From Salinispirillum marinum (GTDB taxonomy: Bacteria; Pseudomonadota; Gammaproteobacteria; Pseudomonadales; Natronospirillaceae), in assembly GCF_042651565.1 (NCBI RefSeq), contig NZ_JBHSDF010000006.1: 64,000 bases of DNA. One strand, 5' to 3'. Each line of letters opens with the position of its first letter. Position 1 is the stretch's first letter. Both the position numbers and the translations under genes were made by a program. The notes under the pieces were generated by a model that worked only from the letters and a program-made list of their open reading frames with translations, had not been told where the DNA came from and did no database searches. Below, piece after piece: positions 28,083 to 37,257 of this stretch.

Positions 28083-28349
28083 AAATCATTTCCTTTTTTA
28101 ATTACGATGATGGGGCGGAGCGTCATCGTGACCGACTGCTTCCCTGATCCCTGCTCCTCGGCTCGTTGTTTGACGAGCTTGGCGTGGACTATGGCAAAAA
28201 ATACTCGACCTAACAACTTGCCCTTAGGTTTAAGTTAACCCTGGGTATAGCTGTTGTCGTCGCGTTGGTGCGTTGCTTGCCAGGGTTGCACTCAGGTAAC
28301 ATTGGACTCGCTCTATTTGATGTGACCTACGCCCTACCGGACCCTAATC
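28083..28349. other. Leader region of pyrBI (267 bp)
   Basis: No gene is visible. It holds the promoters of pyrB (plus) and the comEA-like gene (minus). A GCTCGT/ACGAGC stem-loop is at 28161-28178 without a T-run. I looked for the pyrimidine-rich leader peptide and UTP attenuator of E. coli pyrBI and found neither. Confidence 0.4.
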
Positions 28350-29270
28350 ATGGCCAATATGCTCTTTCAGCGCGATATCGTCTCCATCACCGACTTGGAC
28401 AAGTCAACCCTTGAACTGATCGTGAAAACCGCCGAAGCGATAAAGCAAGGAAACTACAAACCCTGGCTGAAAGACAAAGTATTAGCGAGTTGCTTTTTTG
28501 AAGCGTCCACCCGCACCCGCTTGTCCTTTGAAACGGCGGTGCATCGTTTGGGGGGCCAATTGATTGGGTTTTCGGATGGCAGCAACACCTCCGCCAAAAA
28601 AGGGGAAACCCTTGCCGATACCATCCGCATGATCGCGTCCTATACCGACGCCATCATCATGCGCCACCCGCAAGAAGGTGCCGCCCGCCTCGCCAGTGAG
28701 TTTTCTGATGTGCCGGTGATTAACGGTGGCGATGGAGCGAACCAGCACCCCACGCAAACCCTGCTCGACCTGTTCACACTGTATGAATGCCAGGACCGTC
28801 TTGAGGGGTTGAATATCGCGTTTGTCGGCGACCTGAAATACGGTCGCACCGTGCACTCGCTCGCCCAAGCCTGCGCGCACTTTGGCGCGCGTTACTATTT
28901 TATTTCCCCGGATGCGCTGGCAATGCCAGAATATCTGCTCGACGATCTATCGCGCCAAGGCGTCTATTACGAGCGCGCCGCCAACATTGAATCCATCATT
29001 CCCGAGGTCGACGTGATCTATATGACCCGGGTACAAAAAGAACGCTTCGATCCGACAGAGTACATGCACATCGCGTCGCAGTACGTTCTCAATGCCGCCA
29101 TGCTCAATTCCGCGCAACCGCATCTACGAGTCCTACATCCGCTGCCCCGAGTAAATGAAATTGATGTATCGGTCGATACGACACCCCACGCTTACTATTT
29201 TCAACAAGCGGAAAATGGCGTTTATGCCCGCATGGCCCTGTTGGCGTTAATTCTGAACGAAACCCTTTAA
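28350..29270 (+). CDS. pyrB: Aspartate carbamoyltransferase catalytic subunit
   Basis: Condenses carbamoyl phosphate and aspartate, the committed step of pyrimidine synthesis. 306 residues, close to the E. coli catalytic chain (311). Carbamoyl-phosphate motif FFEASTRTRLSFE at about 49-61, SNTSAKKGET near 80, NGGDGANQHPTQTLLDL near 128-144 and HPLPRVNEID near 263. pyrI follows at once, so a class B holoenzyme (catalytic plus regulatory chains) is made. Confidence 0.97.
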   Translation: MANMLFQRDIVSITDLDKSTLELIVKTAEAIKQGNYKPWLKDKVLASCFFEASTRTRLSFETAVHRLGGQLIGFSDGSNTSAKKGETLADTIRMIASYTDAIIMRHPQEGAARLASEFSDVPVINGGDGANQHPTQTLLDLFTLYECQDRLEGLNIAFVGDLKYGRTVHSLAQACAHFGARYYFISPDALAMPEYLLDDLSRQGVYYERAANIESIIPEVDVIYMTRVQKERFDPTEYMHIASQYVLNAAMLNSAQPHLRVLHPLPRVNEIDVSVDTTPHAYYFQQAENGVYARMALLALILNETL

Positions 29271-29291
29271 GGAATGGATGAGAACCCCACC

Positions 29292-29744
29292 ATGACTGAC
29301 CATAAGTTACAGGTAGAAGCCATTCAACGCGGTACGGTGATTGACCATATCCCGCAGGGCAACGGCATTAAAATTGTGCACCGTATTCAAAAACTGGCCC
29401 CGCATGTACGACTGACGGTTGGTTTAAATCTGCCCAGTAAAGACATGGGGCAGAAAGACTTAGTGAAGGTCGACGACTGGCTATTTACCGAACAACAAGC
29501 CTATGAGTTAGCCCTGTTCGCCCCGGATGCCACCATCAATGTGATTGATCACTACGATGTGGTGAACAAATACAAAATGTCGTTGCCAGAACACCTAATT
29601 GGCGTGTTGACCTGCCTCAACAGCAACTGCATTTCGCACAATGAGCCCGTGCAGTCACACTTTAAGGTGTTCCAACACGGCGACCATGTACAACTGAAAT
29701 GCCATTACTGTGAACGTACCTTTAGTGACAGCTTGTTTGCTTAA
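29292..29744 (+). CDS. pyrI: Aspartate carbamoyltransferase regulatory subunit
   Basis: Regulatory chain giving CTP/ATP control of PyrB. 150 residues from the ATG at 29292, which gives MTDHKLQVEAIQRGTVIDHIP like E. coli; GGATGAG upstream is its ribosome site. A start 18 bp earlier is open but sits against AAGGA. Zinc ligands are C-x5-C (CLNSNC near 109) and CxxC (CHYC near 138). 21 bp after pyrB. Confidence 0.95.
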   Translation: MTDHKLQVEAIQRGTVIDHIPQGNGIKIVHRIQKLAPHVRLTVGLNLPSKDMGQKDLVKVDDWLFTEQQAYELALFAPDATINVIDHYDVVNKYKMSLPEHLIGVLTCLNSNCISHNEPVQSHFKVFQHGDHVQLKCHYCERTFSDSLFA

Positions 29745-29756
29745 GGAAGCTCTGCA

Positions 29757-31805
29757 CTAAAGCCTGATAATGGCGATCGCGTCGTTCAATTGGCGCGCAA
29801 TGCTGTTCAGTTCATTGGCCCTTTCCGAGGTGGATTCAAAACGCGCTGCCAGCTCGGTGCCTTGATCGTTAATGCCATTGGTGCGCCGACTAATCTCTTC
29901 ACTGGTCGCCTGTTGCTGTTCGGTTGACGCCGAAACTTGCAGGTTCAATTCCGATAGTCGGGTGACCGACTGCAAATAGCCTTCGAACATCTCATGTATG
30001 CGCTGAACACGGCCCGAAACCTCTGCAACGTTATGTTCGCTGGCTTGAATCGAGTTCACCGCGTCTGTTGAACCGGTCATCACCCGGTCAATTTTCTCGC
30101 GGATTTCTTGCGTACTCTGTTGTGTGCGGCTCGCCAGCGTGCGAACCTCATCCGCTACCACGGCAAAACCTCGCCCCTGCTCGCCCGCACGCGCGGCCTC
30201 TATGGCAGCGTTCAGGGCAAGCAAATTGGTTTGTTCCGCAATTTTTTGGATGACCTCCAAGATATCTTCAATACTCAACACATCTTCGTTCAGCCGCGTG
30301 ATCACCTGTGCTGCTGAACGCATGGTGTCCGTCAGCTTATCAGATGACGTGACGGTCGCTTCAATCGACTGTTCAATCTCGTGTGCCGTACCCTCACTTT
30401 TGTTCATTTCGTCTGCAGCACTGCGAGTATTGTGCGCCACCTCACGAATACTGGCCGACATTTCGGTCAATCCGGTAGCAATAGACCCCAGATCCTGACT
30501 CTGCACATTTAAGGTATCACGCGTAATGTCCGTATCTTCCGCCGTACTTTGTGAAACTTCATTGATGCGTTCACTCACATCGGACACCCGCGTAACGATG
30601 CCTTTGAAATCATCGACCATAGTTTCAGTCGCGACAAATATTTCACCAATCTCATCTTTGCCGTACTGACCGACACTGGCTTTGAAGTCGCCTTCGCCGA
30701 CGCGTTTCATGTAGTGACTCAAACGTCGGATGGGTTTGCGAATACTACGAATCACCAACCAGGAAACAATAATGCAGAGGGCGATGATTGCCGCCGTCAA
30801 CGCCACAATGATGGTGCGGGAAACGGCGACGTTTGCCACGGCTTCCTGCGCGATTTGATTGACGCCCGTATCCAACAGCGTCGAAATGTTCTGCAACGAT
30901 TGCGCCGAGAGCGCCAGATTTTCCTGCGCGGCTTCAATTCGACCGGGCAAGTTATTCCGTATTTCGACAAATAAATTCTTTTGCTGGGCAATCAGCCCCT
31001 CGTTGGACACCGTTAGGTCGTTTAGCTCGCGAAAGAAGGGCTCCAATTCCGAGTAATAGGCGTCAAAGGCGGCATCTGCATCGGCTTGATCGAGAATATC
31101 AAAGGTCAATCGGGCAACCCCATCGATGTTATCGCGCAACTGCGTCTGTAAATCCTCAATCACAGCCATACTATCAGCCAAGGAGACATTGATCGCCATC
31201 AGGATGGAACTGTCGAGCAAGCCATAAATCTGATAGGCCATCGCCTGCGCGGACGGCACGGTAATGTCGTCTCGATAGTTGGCAAACACCGGCGCTGCCC
31301 GGTTTCGAAGGTCTTGTAACTGGAGTCGCAATTCGTTGATCCTTTGCTCGCGCTCTAACGACCGTTGGTGAGTCTCCATATTGGTCTGAATTAACCCGAT
31401 TTGTTCACTCGCCACGGTGAACGCCTGCTCCAGCTGTGCGGTTTGATCGCCCAAAGACGACAGCAACAGATCATTGGTGCCCAAACGGTCAACCAGTGCA
31501 TTGAACTGCTCGACGTTTTGCGACATCTCATCTTCGATGATTGTCAGTTGTTCGCCTGCTCTGCTGTTGTAATGCTCGGCCGCCGCCGTACTGATCTGCA
31601 ACAAGGCTATACGCGCTTCGGCCAAACTGGCCTTAGCCGGAATAGCGGCCTTGACCAGTCCGTCCAAGCCGGCATTAATACGGGTAAGGCCCATGAGGCT
31701 GGCGACGGAAATCGCCATGACCCCAATCCCCAGCAAACTAAAGCCATAGGTCAAACGTTTAGCAATGGTGAGCCGAGCCCAGTTTTGCCATTGAATGCTC
31801 GCCAT
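29757..31805 (-). CDS. Methyl-accepting chemotaxis protein (left end of accessory locus)
   Basis: Chemoreceptor that signals to CheA/CheW. 682 residues. TM1 at about 17-38 (LTYGFSLLGIGVMAISVASLM), a long helical periplasmic sensor region to about 330 (4-helix-bundle-like, no Cache motif seen), TM2 IIVALTAAIIALCIIVSWLVI at about 331-351, HAMP (RSIRKPIRRLSHYMKRVGEGDF) and the signalling hairpin tip EQTNLLALNAAIEAARAGEQ near 542. No CheR-binding pentapeptide at the C-terminus. It follows the fmdB-like gene by 60 bp on the same strand, so it could be co-transcribed with the ABC importer. Confidence 0.92.
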   Translation of the reverse strand: MASIQWQNWARLTIAKRLTYGFSLLGIGVMAISVASLMGLTRINAGLDGLVKAAIPAKASLAEARIALLQISTAAAEHYNSRAGEQLTIIEDEMSQNVEQFNALVDRLGTNDLLLSSLGDQTAQLEQAFTVASEQIGLIQTNMETHQRSLEREQRINELRLQLQDLRNRAAPVFANYRDDITVPSAQAMAYQIYGLLDSSILMAINVSLADSMAVIEDLQTQLRDNIDGVARLTFDILDQADADAAFDAYYSELEPFFRELNDLTVSNEGLIAQQKNLFVEIRNNLPGRIEAAQENLALSAQSLQNISTLLDTGVNQIAQEAVANVAVSRTIIVALTAAIIALCIIVSWLVIRSIRKPIRRLSHYMKRVGEGDFKASVGQYGKDEIGEIFVATETMVDDFKGIVTRVSDVSERINEVSQSTAEDTDITRDTLNVQSQDLGSIATGLTEMSASIREVAHNTRSAADEMNKSEGTAHEIEQSIEATVTSSDKLTDTMRSAAQVITRLNEDVLSIEDILEVIQKIAEQTNLLALNAAIEAARAGEQGRGFAVVADEVRTLASRTQQSTQEIREKIDRVMTGSTDAVNSIQASEHNVAEVSGRVQRIHEMFEGYLQSVTRLSELNLQVSASTEQQQATSEEISRRTNGINDQGTELAARFESTSERANELNSIARQLNDAIAIIRL

Positions 31806-31865
31806 AGGACAACCTCGAACATTTTAAGGTGACTTTGTTTTTATTTTTATTTTTTGCGTCGACGA

Positions 31866-32258
31866 TCAGTGCTTGTGCCCGCAACTTTCCCCGGCACCGT
31901 GACTGTGGCCACAACCCGAGCCATGACTGTGCCCATGCGAACCACCGGTCACGATACCGCCATGCACCGTCTTTTTACTTTGAATGGAACCATAGCGCGG
32001 TGTTTCGCGGCTGTTGGAGTACATTTGTTTTGCCAATGCCACATTGGACGCACACCCGCATGCGGTGGCGGCCGGGCTCTTGTAGTCAATCTGTACGTGC
32101 TTCTTTAAGCCCTTCATGTGCAGCGCCGGAGCACTGGCAATGATCCGTTCAATGGCCTCACCGGTTTCAGGATGGTGATCCATTGCACCGTCATTCATAC
32201 CGTGAAAAATTTCAAAAATTTCTCCAGAATCTACGGCGCGATAATGATAGGTTGGCAT
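31866..32258 (-). CDS. FmdB-like protein with lost zinc cysteines and His-rich tail
   Basis: 130 residues of unknown function. The first 45 residues follow the FmdB/CxxC regulatory protein pattern (MPTYHYRAVDSGEIFEIFHG ... ERIIASAP), but the two Cys pairs that make the FmdB zinc ribbon are missing: residues 8-11 are AVDS. A small CGC motif lies at 67-69. The tail (108-130) has seven His and two Cys in 23 residues (SHGHSHGSGCGHSHG), a likely metal-binding segment. It sits 24 bp after the M24 gene in the importer operon; a metal-handling or accessory role for the M24 enzyme is an inference. Some FmdB relatives are linked to amide uptake, which is compatible but not proof. Confidence 0.75.
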   Translation of the reverse strand: MPTYHYRAVDSGEIFEIFHGMNDGAMDHHPETGEAIERIIASAPALHMKGLKKHVQIDYKSPAATACGCASNVALAKQMYSNSRETPRYGSIQSKKTVHGGIVTGGSHGHSHGSGCGHSHGAGESCGHKH

Positions 32259-32282
32259 GGTGTTTTCCTCTGGCTCAATACG

Positions 32283-33587
32283 TTAATAAGGGTTTGCGAC
32301 GAACAAGTCTTGCGCCGGGAACAGCGTAATGACTCTGCACCCGTCTGCCGTCACCACGACTTCTTCTTCAATCCGGGCCGCGCCATTACCATCGGCCGCC
32401 GGACAATAGGTTTCCAGGGCGAACACCATGCCCTCTTGCAATTCAAACGGATTTTCGAAGGACACCAAGCGGCTGATGATAGGACGCTCATGCAAGGCTA
32501 AGCCAAGGCCATGCCCGAACTGCAGTCCGAACGCTTCCATTTCACTTTGAAAGCCGAACTCTTGCGCTGCGGGCCAGACCGCCGCAATTTTATCGGTCGT
32601 CATTCCCGGCCTTACCAGACTGATGGCCGCATCGATCCATTCACGCGCTTTTCGATAAGCATCAACCTGCGCTGGCGTTTTACTGCCGACATTCAGGGTG
32701 CGGTAGTAGCACGTACGGTAGCCCATGTAGGACTGAATGATGTCAAAGAACGCCTGATCACCCGGGCGATACATGCGGTCGGTAAAATTGTGCGGGTGCG
32801 GGCTGCAGCGCTCACCGGACACCGCATTAATCGCTTCTACATCGTCCGATCCGTTGTCATAGAGAAACTTATTGGCAATCGCCACCAGTTCGTTTTCACG
32901 TTTGCCGGGTTTCAAATTGTCGGCAATCAGTTGATAGCAACCGTCCACCATAGCCGCCGATTGATTGAGCAGAATAATTTCATCCATGCTCTTAATCTGT
33001 CGCGCATTTAACATGACCTGCTGCACATCGCGCACGTCCAAGCCTTCTTTTTGCAAGGCAAACAGCATCGGCGGTTCACACACGTCCACCCCGATGGGCA
33101 TATCCGCGACACCTTCCGACTTCAATATATCGTGGATTTCCTTGGCTGCATTGGCGAACAGACCTGCCTCTTCTGCCACGGAACCTCTTAAACCCAACAT
33201 ACCAGCACGCCAATGGTCATTATCGAACCACGGGTTATGAATCCGGTGGTGCGCGGCTGCGCTGCCGAAGTCCCACAGATAGGGATCGGAATTACCGGTG
33301 AACAACGCATAGCGACAGATCTTATCGCGGCTCCATTCACCGATCACACTGCTGGTGAGATAACGAATGTTGTTGTTGTCGAAACACAGCATGGCACCCA
33401 AGTCAGATTCACGCAGTGACTGTCTGGCCCGTTCAACCCGATATTTATGCAGCCGACGGAAATCAACCCGCTCCTCAAAATCCACGTTCATCCGTCCGGG
33501 TGCGGGAATGGGGCGATTCCAATTCCAGCGCGGATCCAATGCATCGGTATCAATGATACTGGGCTCAACAATGATATTTTTACTCAT
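32283..33587 (-). CDS. M24 family (creatinase/aminopeptidase P-like) protein
   Basis: Pita-bread-fold hydrolase or lyase. 434 residues from ATG at 33585-33587, which has GAGGG 8 nt upstream; the longer frame has no good ribosome site. Creatinase-type N-domain up to about 200 (GAMLCFDNNNIRYLTSS near 64-80), then the M24 domain. Of the five metal ligands, Asp282, His359, Glu392 and Glu407/408 are present, but the second Asp is Cys293 (FFDIIQSYMGYRTC). So it may be a non-classical metalloenzyme or a metal-free creatinase-like enzyme. The family also includes ectoine hydrolase and DMSP lyase DddP. It is linked to a CUT2 importer, so an imported small molecule is a likelier substrate than a peptide. 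Confidence 0.85.
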   Translation of the reverse strand: MSKNIIVEPSIIDTDALDPRWNWNRPIPAPGRMNVDFEERVDFRRLHKYRVERARQSLRESDLGAMLCFDNNNIRYLTSSVIGEWSRDKICRYALFTGNSDPYLWDFGSAAAHHRIHNPWFDNDHWRAGMLGLRGSVAEEAGLFANAAKEIHDILKSEGVADMPIGVDVCEPPMLFALQKEGLDVRDVQQVMLNARQIKSMDEIILLNQSAAMVDGCYQLIADNLKPGKRENELVAIANKFLYDNGSDDVEAINAVSGERCSPHPHNFTDRMYRPGDQAFFDIIQSYMGYRTCYYRTLNVGSKTPAQVDAYRKAREWIDAAISLVRPGMTTDKIAAVWPAAQEFGFQSEMEAFGLQFGHGLGLALHERPIISRLVSFENPFELQEGMVFALETYCPAADGNGAARIEEEVVVTADGCRVITLFPAQDLFVANPY

Positions 33588-33652
33588 GATATATCCCTCA
33601 CATAGGGTGTCGTGCTCGACCTTTTCACGGCAGGACACAATATTGATTATGG

Positions 33653-35155
33653 TTATTTAGGTGTAATTCCGGATATCGCTTGAATCAGGCTCTCTTCTGT
33701 CACCTCGTCGGCCGAGAACGTCCTGATGATCTTTCCTGCATACATGGCCACAATACGATCGGAGACATGCAACACTTCGGGCATCTCAGAACTGATGACG
33801 ATGACGGCGTAACCCGTTGCCGCCAGCTCACGAATGAGTTTGTGAATTTCCGACTTGGAGCCAACATCGATGCCCCGTGTAGGTTCATCAACAATCAGCA
33901 CCTTGGGATGCATAGACAGCCATTTACCGATGACGATCTTTTGTTGGTTACCGCCCGACAGATTGCCGACCGCCTGCTGCCAACCGGGCGTGCGGATATC
34001 AAGACGGTCCCGATACTGGTCAAAAATGGCAATCTCAGCCCCATCAGAGACAAAAGGACCGGCCGTCATGTCTTGCACTTGCGGTAGCGTCATGTTGTCG
34101 CGGCAGTTCATGCCGAGGATCAGCCCCTGCCCCTTACGGTCTTCAGGCACCAAGGAAATGCCCTCTTGAATGGCCTTGGCTGGCGAGTTCAGGTGCGTTT
34201 CCTTCCCTTCGATTAAAATCTGCCCTGCACTCGGTTGGCGCAGACCGAAAAGTGTTTCCGCAATTTCTGTGCGGCCCGCACCCACCAAGCCATAGAAGCC
34301 CAACACTTCACCGGCACGGACATAGAAATTGATGTTTTGATAGACCGAACCGCAACTCAGGTCACGCACCTCAATGGCCACTTCGCCCAAATCGTGCTCA
34401 ACCGCCGCGCGCGACAGATCAAGTTTGCGACCGATCATTAACTGGGTAATGTCTTCTTCCGATGTATCACCGGTCGGCAACGTTTGTTGGTATTGGCCGT
34501 CGCGCAACACGCTGACGCGGTCGGTGATTTTGAAGATTTCTTCCATCCGATGAGAGATGTACACAATGCCGACACCTTGTGCTTTCAGGTCGGCAATTAC
34601 ATCAAACAACACTCGTTTCTCGGCATCCGTCAAAGATGCGGTCGGCTCGTCAAAAATAACAGCCTTCGCATTGACGGTCAGCGCTCGCGCGATCTCCACC
34701 ATTTGTTGATTGGCGATCGACAGCTCGCCGACCCGCGTGTCGGAGGTGAAATTCACATTCAGCCGGGCCAGAATGTCATCGGTTTTCTTGTACAGAGAGG
34801 CCCAATCGACACGCCCGAACGACAGTGTCGGCAGTTCGCCCAAATAGACATTCTCTGCCACCGAAAGCTCATCGGCTAAGCTAAGCTCCTGGTGAATGAA
34901 TACGATACCCTTTTGTTTGGCATCAATCGGGTTCGCCATGACGACCGGCTCTTCACCGACAAAGATTTGGCCTTCATCGGGTTGATAAATCCCCCCCAAC
35001 ACTTTCATCAGTGTTGACTTCCCGGCCCCGTTTTCCCCCATTAAGGCATGGACTTCACCCGGCATCACAGACAACGAAACGTTGTCGAGTGCCTTGACCC
35101 CAGGAAAAGTCTTGGTGATGGACTCAAGACGGAGTGCTGGCATTGGTTGTGTCAT
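33653..35155 (-). CDS. CUT2 (ribose-type) ABC transporter ATP-binding protein
   Basis: Energises sugar-type import. 500 residues with two fused ABC domains as in RbsA/XylG. Domain 1 has Walker A GENGAGKSTLMK near 39 and LSIANQQMVEIARAL; domain 2 (from about 250) has the degenerate Walker A GLVGAGRTEIAETLFG and the signature LSGGNQQKIVIGKWL near 405, with the D-loop EPTRGIDVGSKSEIH. The start overlaps the permease stop by 4 bp. The substrate cannot be told from the ATPase. Confidence 0.94.
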   Translation of the reverse strand: MTQPMPALRLESITKTFPGVKALDNVSLSVMPGEVHALMGENGAGKSTLMKVLGGIYQPDEGQIFVGEEPVVMANPIDAKQKGIVFIHQELSLADELSVAENVYLGELPTLSFGRVDWASLYKKTDDILARLNVNFTSDTRVGELSIANQQMVEIARALTVNAKAVIFDEPTASLTDAEKRVLFDVIADLKAQGVGIVYISHRMEEIFKITDRVSVLRDGQYQQTLPTGDTSEEDITQLMIGRKLDLSRAAVEHDLGEVAIEVRDLSCGSVYQNINFYVRAGEVLGFYGLVGAGRTEIAETLFGLRQPSAGQILIEGKETHLNSPAKAIQEGISLVPEDRKGQGLILGMNCRDNMTLPQVQDMTAGPFVSDGAEIAIFDQYRDRLDIRTPGWQQAVGNLSGGNQQKIVIGKWLSMHPKVLIVDEPTRGIDVGSKSEIHKLIRELAATGYAVIVISSEMPEVLHVSDRIVAMYAGKIIRTFSADEVTEESLIQAISGITPK

Positions 35156-36153
35156 ACGTTAAGCTCCTGTGCACCCTTCTGATTGATCTTCCGATCAATG
35201 TACAGAACCACAATTAATATCAGGCCAATGACCAGGTTCACGGTTGACGTGTCGGCACCGATGTAGCCCAGCCCTTTGCGTAATAATTGAATGGCCAGAA
35301 CACCACCGAGCGTACCGATAATGGATCCCGAACCACCGGCCAGTTTGGTACCACCCAACACCACGGCGGTGATCACCCAGAGCTCATACAGTTGCCCATC
35401 ATTGGGGTTCACCGAACCGGATTCGGAGTAAAAGACCACGGCAGACAAGGCCGCGAGAAAACCGATCAGCATGAAGTTCAGCATCATGTGTGGCCCAACC
35501 CGAATACCGGCATTCACCGCCGCCACCCGATTGTTGCCCACCGCATAGGCATTGCGACCATGCACGGTGTAGCGGGTAATCAACCATACGATCAACACGC
35601 TTAACGCCAGAAACCAGGTCGCGGTATGGAAGCCGAGAAACTGGGCTTCTGCGAAGTCCACCAGCGTCCAGTTCAAGTGTGACGTAGGGTTCTCGCCATT
35701 GAACATGAACACCAAACCGCGATAGCCCAACATGGAACCTAGGGTGACGATGAAGGCATCGACGCCAGTCTTCCAGACGATCAAACCGTTCAACGCGCCC
35801 AACACAACACCCGCCGCCAAGGCCAGAAGCCAACTGACCGGAATCACCCAGTCACCCAGTCCGGCGAAGATTGGCCAGGTCAGACTGTCGAGCAGAATAA
35901 TGCCCGCAATAGCAAAGACCGCACCCACACTGAGGTCGATGTTGCCGTTCACCATCACCAAGGTCATACCCACCGCGATGATGCCAATCGGCGCTGCTTG
36001 TTTGAGCAGCAACAGCATATTGTCGAGATCCATGAACGCCGTATCGGTTAACGACAGGAAGTGGCCCGCGACACTGAAGAAGATCAATTCAATGACGATG
36101 AAGATCCAGATCGCACTGGTGCTCAGATGACGTTTAATAAAGACTGAATTCAT
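35152..36153 (-). CDS. CUT2 ABC transporter permease 2
   Basis: RbsC-like inner-membrane subunit. 333 residues with eight to ten hydrophobic segments. Family signatures: NIDLSVGAVFAIAGIIL at about 71-87, GSMLGYRGLVFMFNG near 138-152, and a coupling region AVVLGGTKLAGGSGSIIGTLGGV near 266-288. It pairs with the adjacent permease as a heterodimer, in contrast to the RbsC homodimer. Confidence 0.93.
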   Translation of the reverse strand: MNSVFIKRHLSTSAIWIFIVIELIFFSVAGHFLSLTDTAFMDLDNMLLLLKQAAPIGIIAVGMTLVMVNGNIDLSVGAVFAIAGIILLDSLTWPIFAGLGDWVIPVSWLLALAAGVVLGALNGLIVWKTGVDAFIVTLGSMLGYRGLVFMFNGENPTSHLNWTLVDFAEAQFLGFHTATWFLALSVLIVWLITRYTVHGRNAYAVGNNRVAAVNAGIRVGPHMMLNFMLIGFLAALSAVVFYSESGSVNPNDGQLYELWVITAVVLGGTKLAGGSGSIIGTLGGVLAIQLLRKGLGYIGADTSTVNLVIGLILIVVLYIDRKINQKGAQELNV

Positions 36154-36162
36154 TGCCGACTC

Positions 36163-37134
36163 CTATATCGAGGCCCAAAATTTGCCGCGTTTCACGGCGA
36201 TATCGAGCCATACAGCGAGGATGATAATGATCCAGGTGATGACAAATTGTACGTAGAACGGATAGCCCATCAGCAACAGCCCGTTTTGAATAAAACCGAG
36301 CATCAACACACCAATCACTGTTTTGAAAATGGTGCCTGATCCGCCGAGCAAGGATGCGCCACCCAAAATCACGGCAGCCAAGACTTCAAGTTCAAGCCCT
36401 TGGCCTACCGTGTTCTGGCTCCCCATGGAGCGACTGGCCTGCATCAAGCCTGCGGTCGCCACACAAAAAGCCGAAATCAAATAACAGGAAAATACTGTGC
36501 GCGCCCGTGGCACGCCGGAAAAAATCGCCGCCGTAGGATTGCCGCCTACCGCATATACCTTGCGGCCAAACGGTGTCCTAGCGAGCAAAATACCCAGAAA
36601 CGCCGCCAATAAGACAAACAACAAAATAGGCACGGGTACGCCAAGCACTTCACCCTGCCCAAAGAAACTGAACCAGGTACCACTCTTATCGGCGATGTCC
36701 ATATTCTTGCCGCCAGAATACATCAGCGTTAAGCCATGAATGGCGGACAACATACCTAAGGTAACGATCAGCGAATTCAGTCGTAAATAGCCGACCAAGT
36801 AGCCAATGAAACCGCCCAAGGCAAGGACCATCAGGTACATCGTTGGTATGGCTAGGGTCACGCCGATCTGGTCGTGTAAATCCAGCACCACAATGGTTGC
36901 GAAGGACATCATTGAGCCGACCGACAGGTCGAGATTACCGCTGATGACCACGAAGGTTACGCCCAATGCCATCACGCCGAGAATTGCCGACGAACGGACA
37001 ACACTTTCTAAGTTGCCGATCGAGACGAATCTGGAGTTGGCCAAGGCAAAGATCACCATAAACACGACAAAGGCAATTAAAATACCGTGCTTGCCGAGAA
37101 TGGTTAGAATTGGCTTATTGGCTAGGTTTGCCAT
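36163..37134 (-). CDS. CUT2 ABC transporter permease 1
   Basis: RbsC-like inner-membrane subunit. 323 residues. Signatures: NLDLSVGSMMSFATIVVLDL at about 67-86, GMLSAIHGLTLMYSGG near 127-142 and AAVILGGASLLGGSGTIFKTVIGV near 252-275. 9 bp from the second permease. A strong hairpin with a T-run lies between it and the binding-protein gene upstream. Confidence 0.93.
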   Translation of the reverse strand: MANLANKPILTILGKHGILIAFVVFMVIFALANSRFVSIGNLESVVRSSAILGVMALGVTFVVISGNLDLSVGSMMSFATIVVLDLHDQIGVTLAIPTMYLMVLALGGFIGYLVGYLRLNSLIVTLGMLSAIHGLTLMYSGGKNMDIADKSGTWFSFFGQGEVLGVPVPILLFVLLAAFLGILLARTPFGRKVYAVGGNPTAAIFSGVPRARTVFSCYLISAFCVATAGLMQASRSMGSQNTVGQGLELEVLAAVILGGASLLGGSGTIFKTVIGVLMLGFIQNGLLLMGYPFYVQFVITWIIIILAVWLDIAVKRGKFWASI

Positions 37135-37176
37135 ATCAAGACCCTGATACGTTTATGATTGTATTTGTTCCAGGGA

Positions 37177-37205
37177 CCCGGGCGCTCATGGCATGAACAC
37201 CCGGG
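37177..37205. repeat. Second hairpin between binding protein and permease genes
   Basis: CCCGGG ... CCCGGG inverted repeat with 14-nt arms and two G-U type wobbles, loop of one base. In the minus-strand transcript it follows the terminator-like hairpin by about 13 nt. Such intercistronic stem-loops often protect the 5' mRNA segment from 3' exonucleases. Confidence 0.6.
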
Positions 37206-37217
37206 CCTTCTTTCAAG

Positions 37218-37241
37218 AAAAAACGGTGCCCGAAGGCACCG
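37218..37241 (-). terminator. Attenuator-type terminator after the binding-protein gene
   Basis: On the minus strand CGGTGCC-TTCG-GGCACCG (a very stable UUCG tetraloop) runs into six T, 16 bp after the binding-protein stop. Partial termination here would give more binding protein than permease and ATPase, a known pattern in ABC importer operons. Confidence 0.85.
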
Positions 37242-37257
37242 GAGCGCAACACCACGT

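Noticed and set aside
28083..28349. UTP-sensitive attenuator and leader peptide of pyrBI
   Set aside because: No U-rich pause tract, leader reading frame or terminator with a T-run before pyrB.
32283..33587. Calling the M24 protein DMSP lyase DddP or ectoine hydrolase
   Set aside because: The fold and some N-terminal motifs fit, but the altered metal ligand and lack of DMSP or ectoine pathway genes nearby do not support a specific function.
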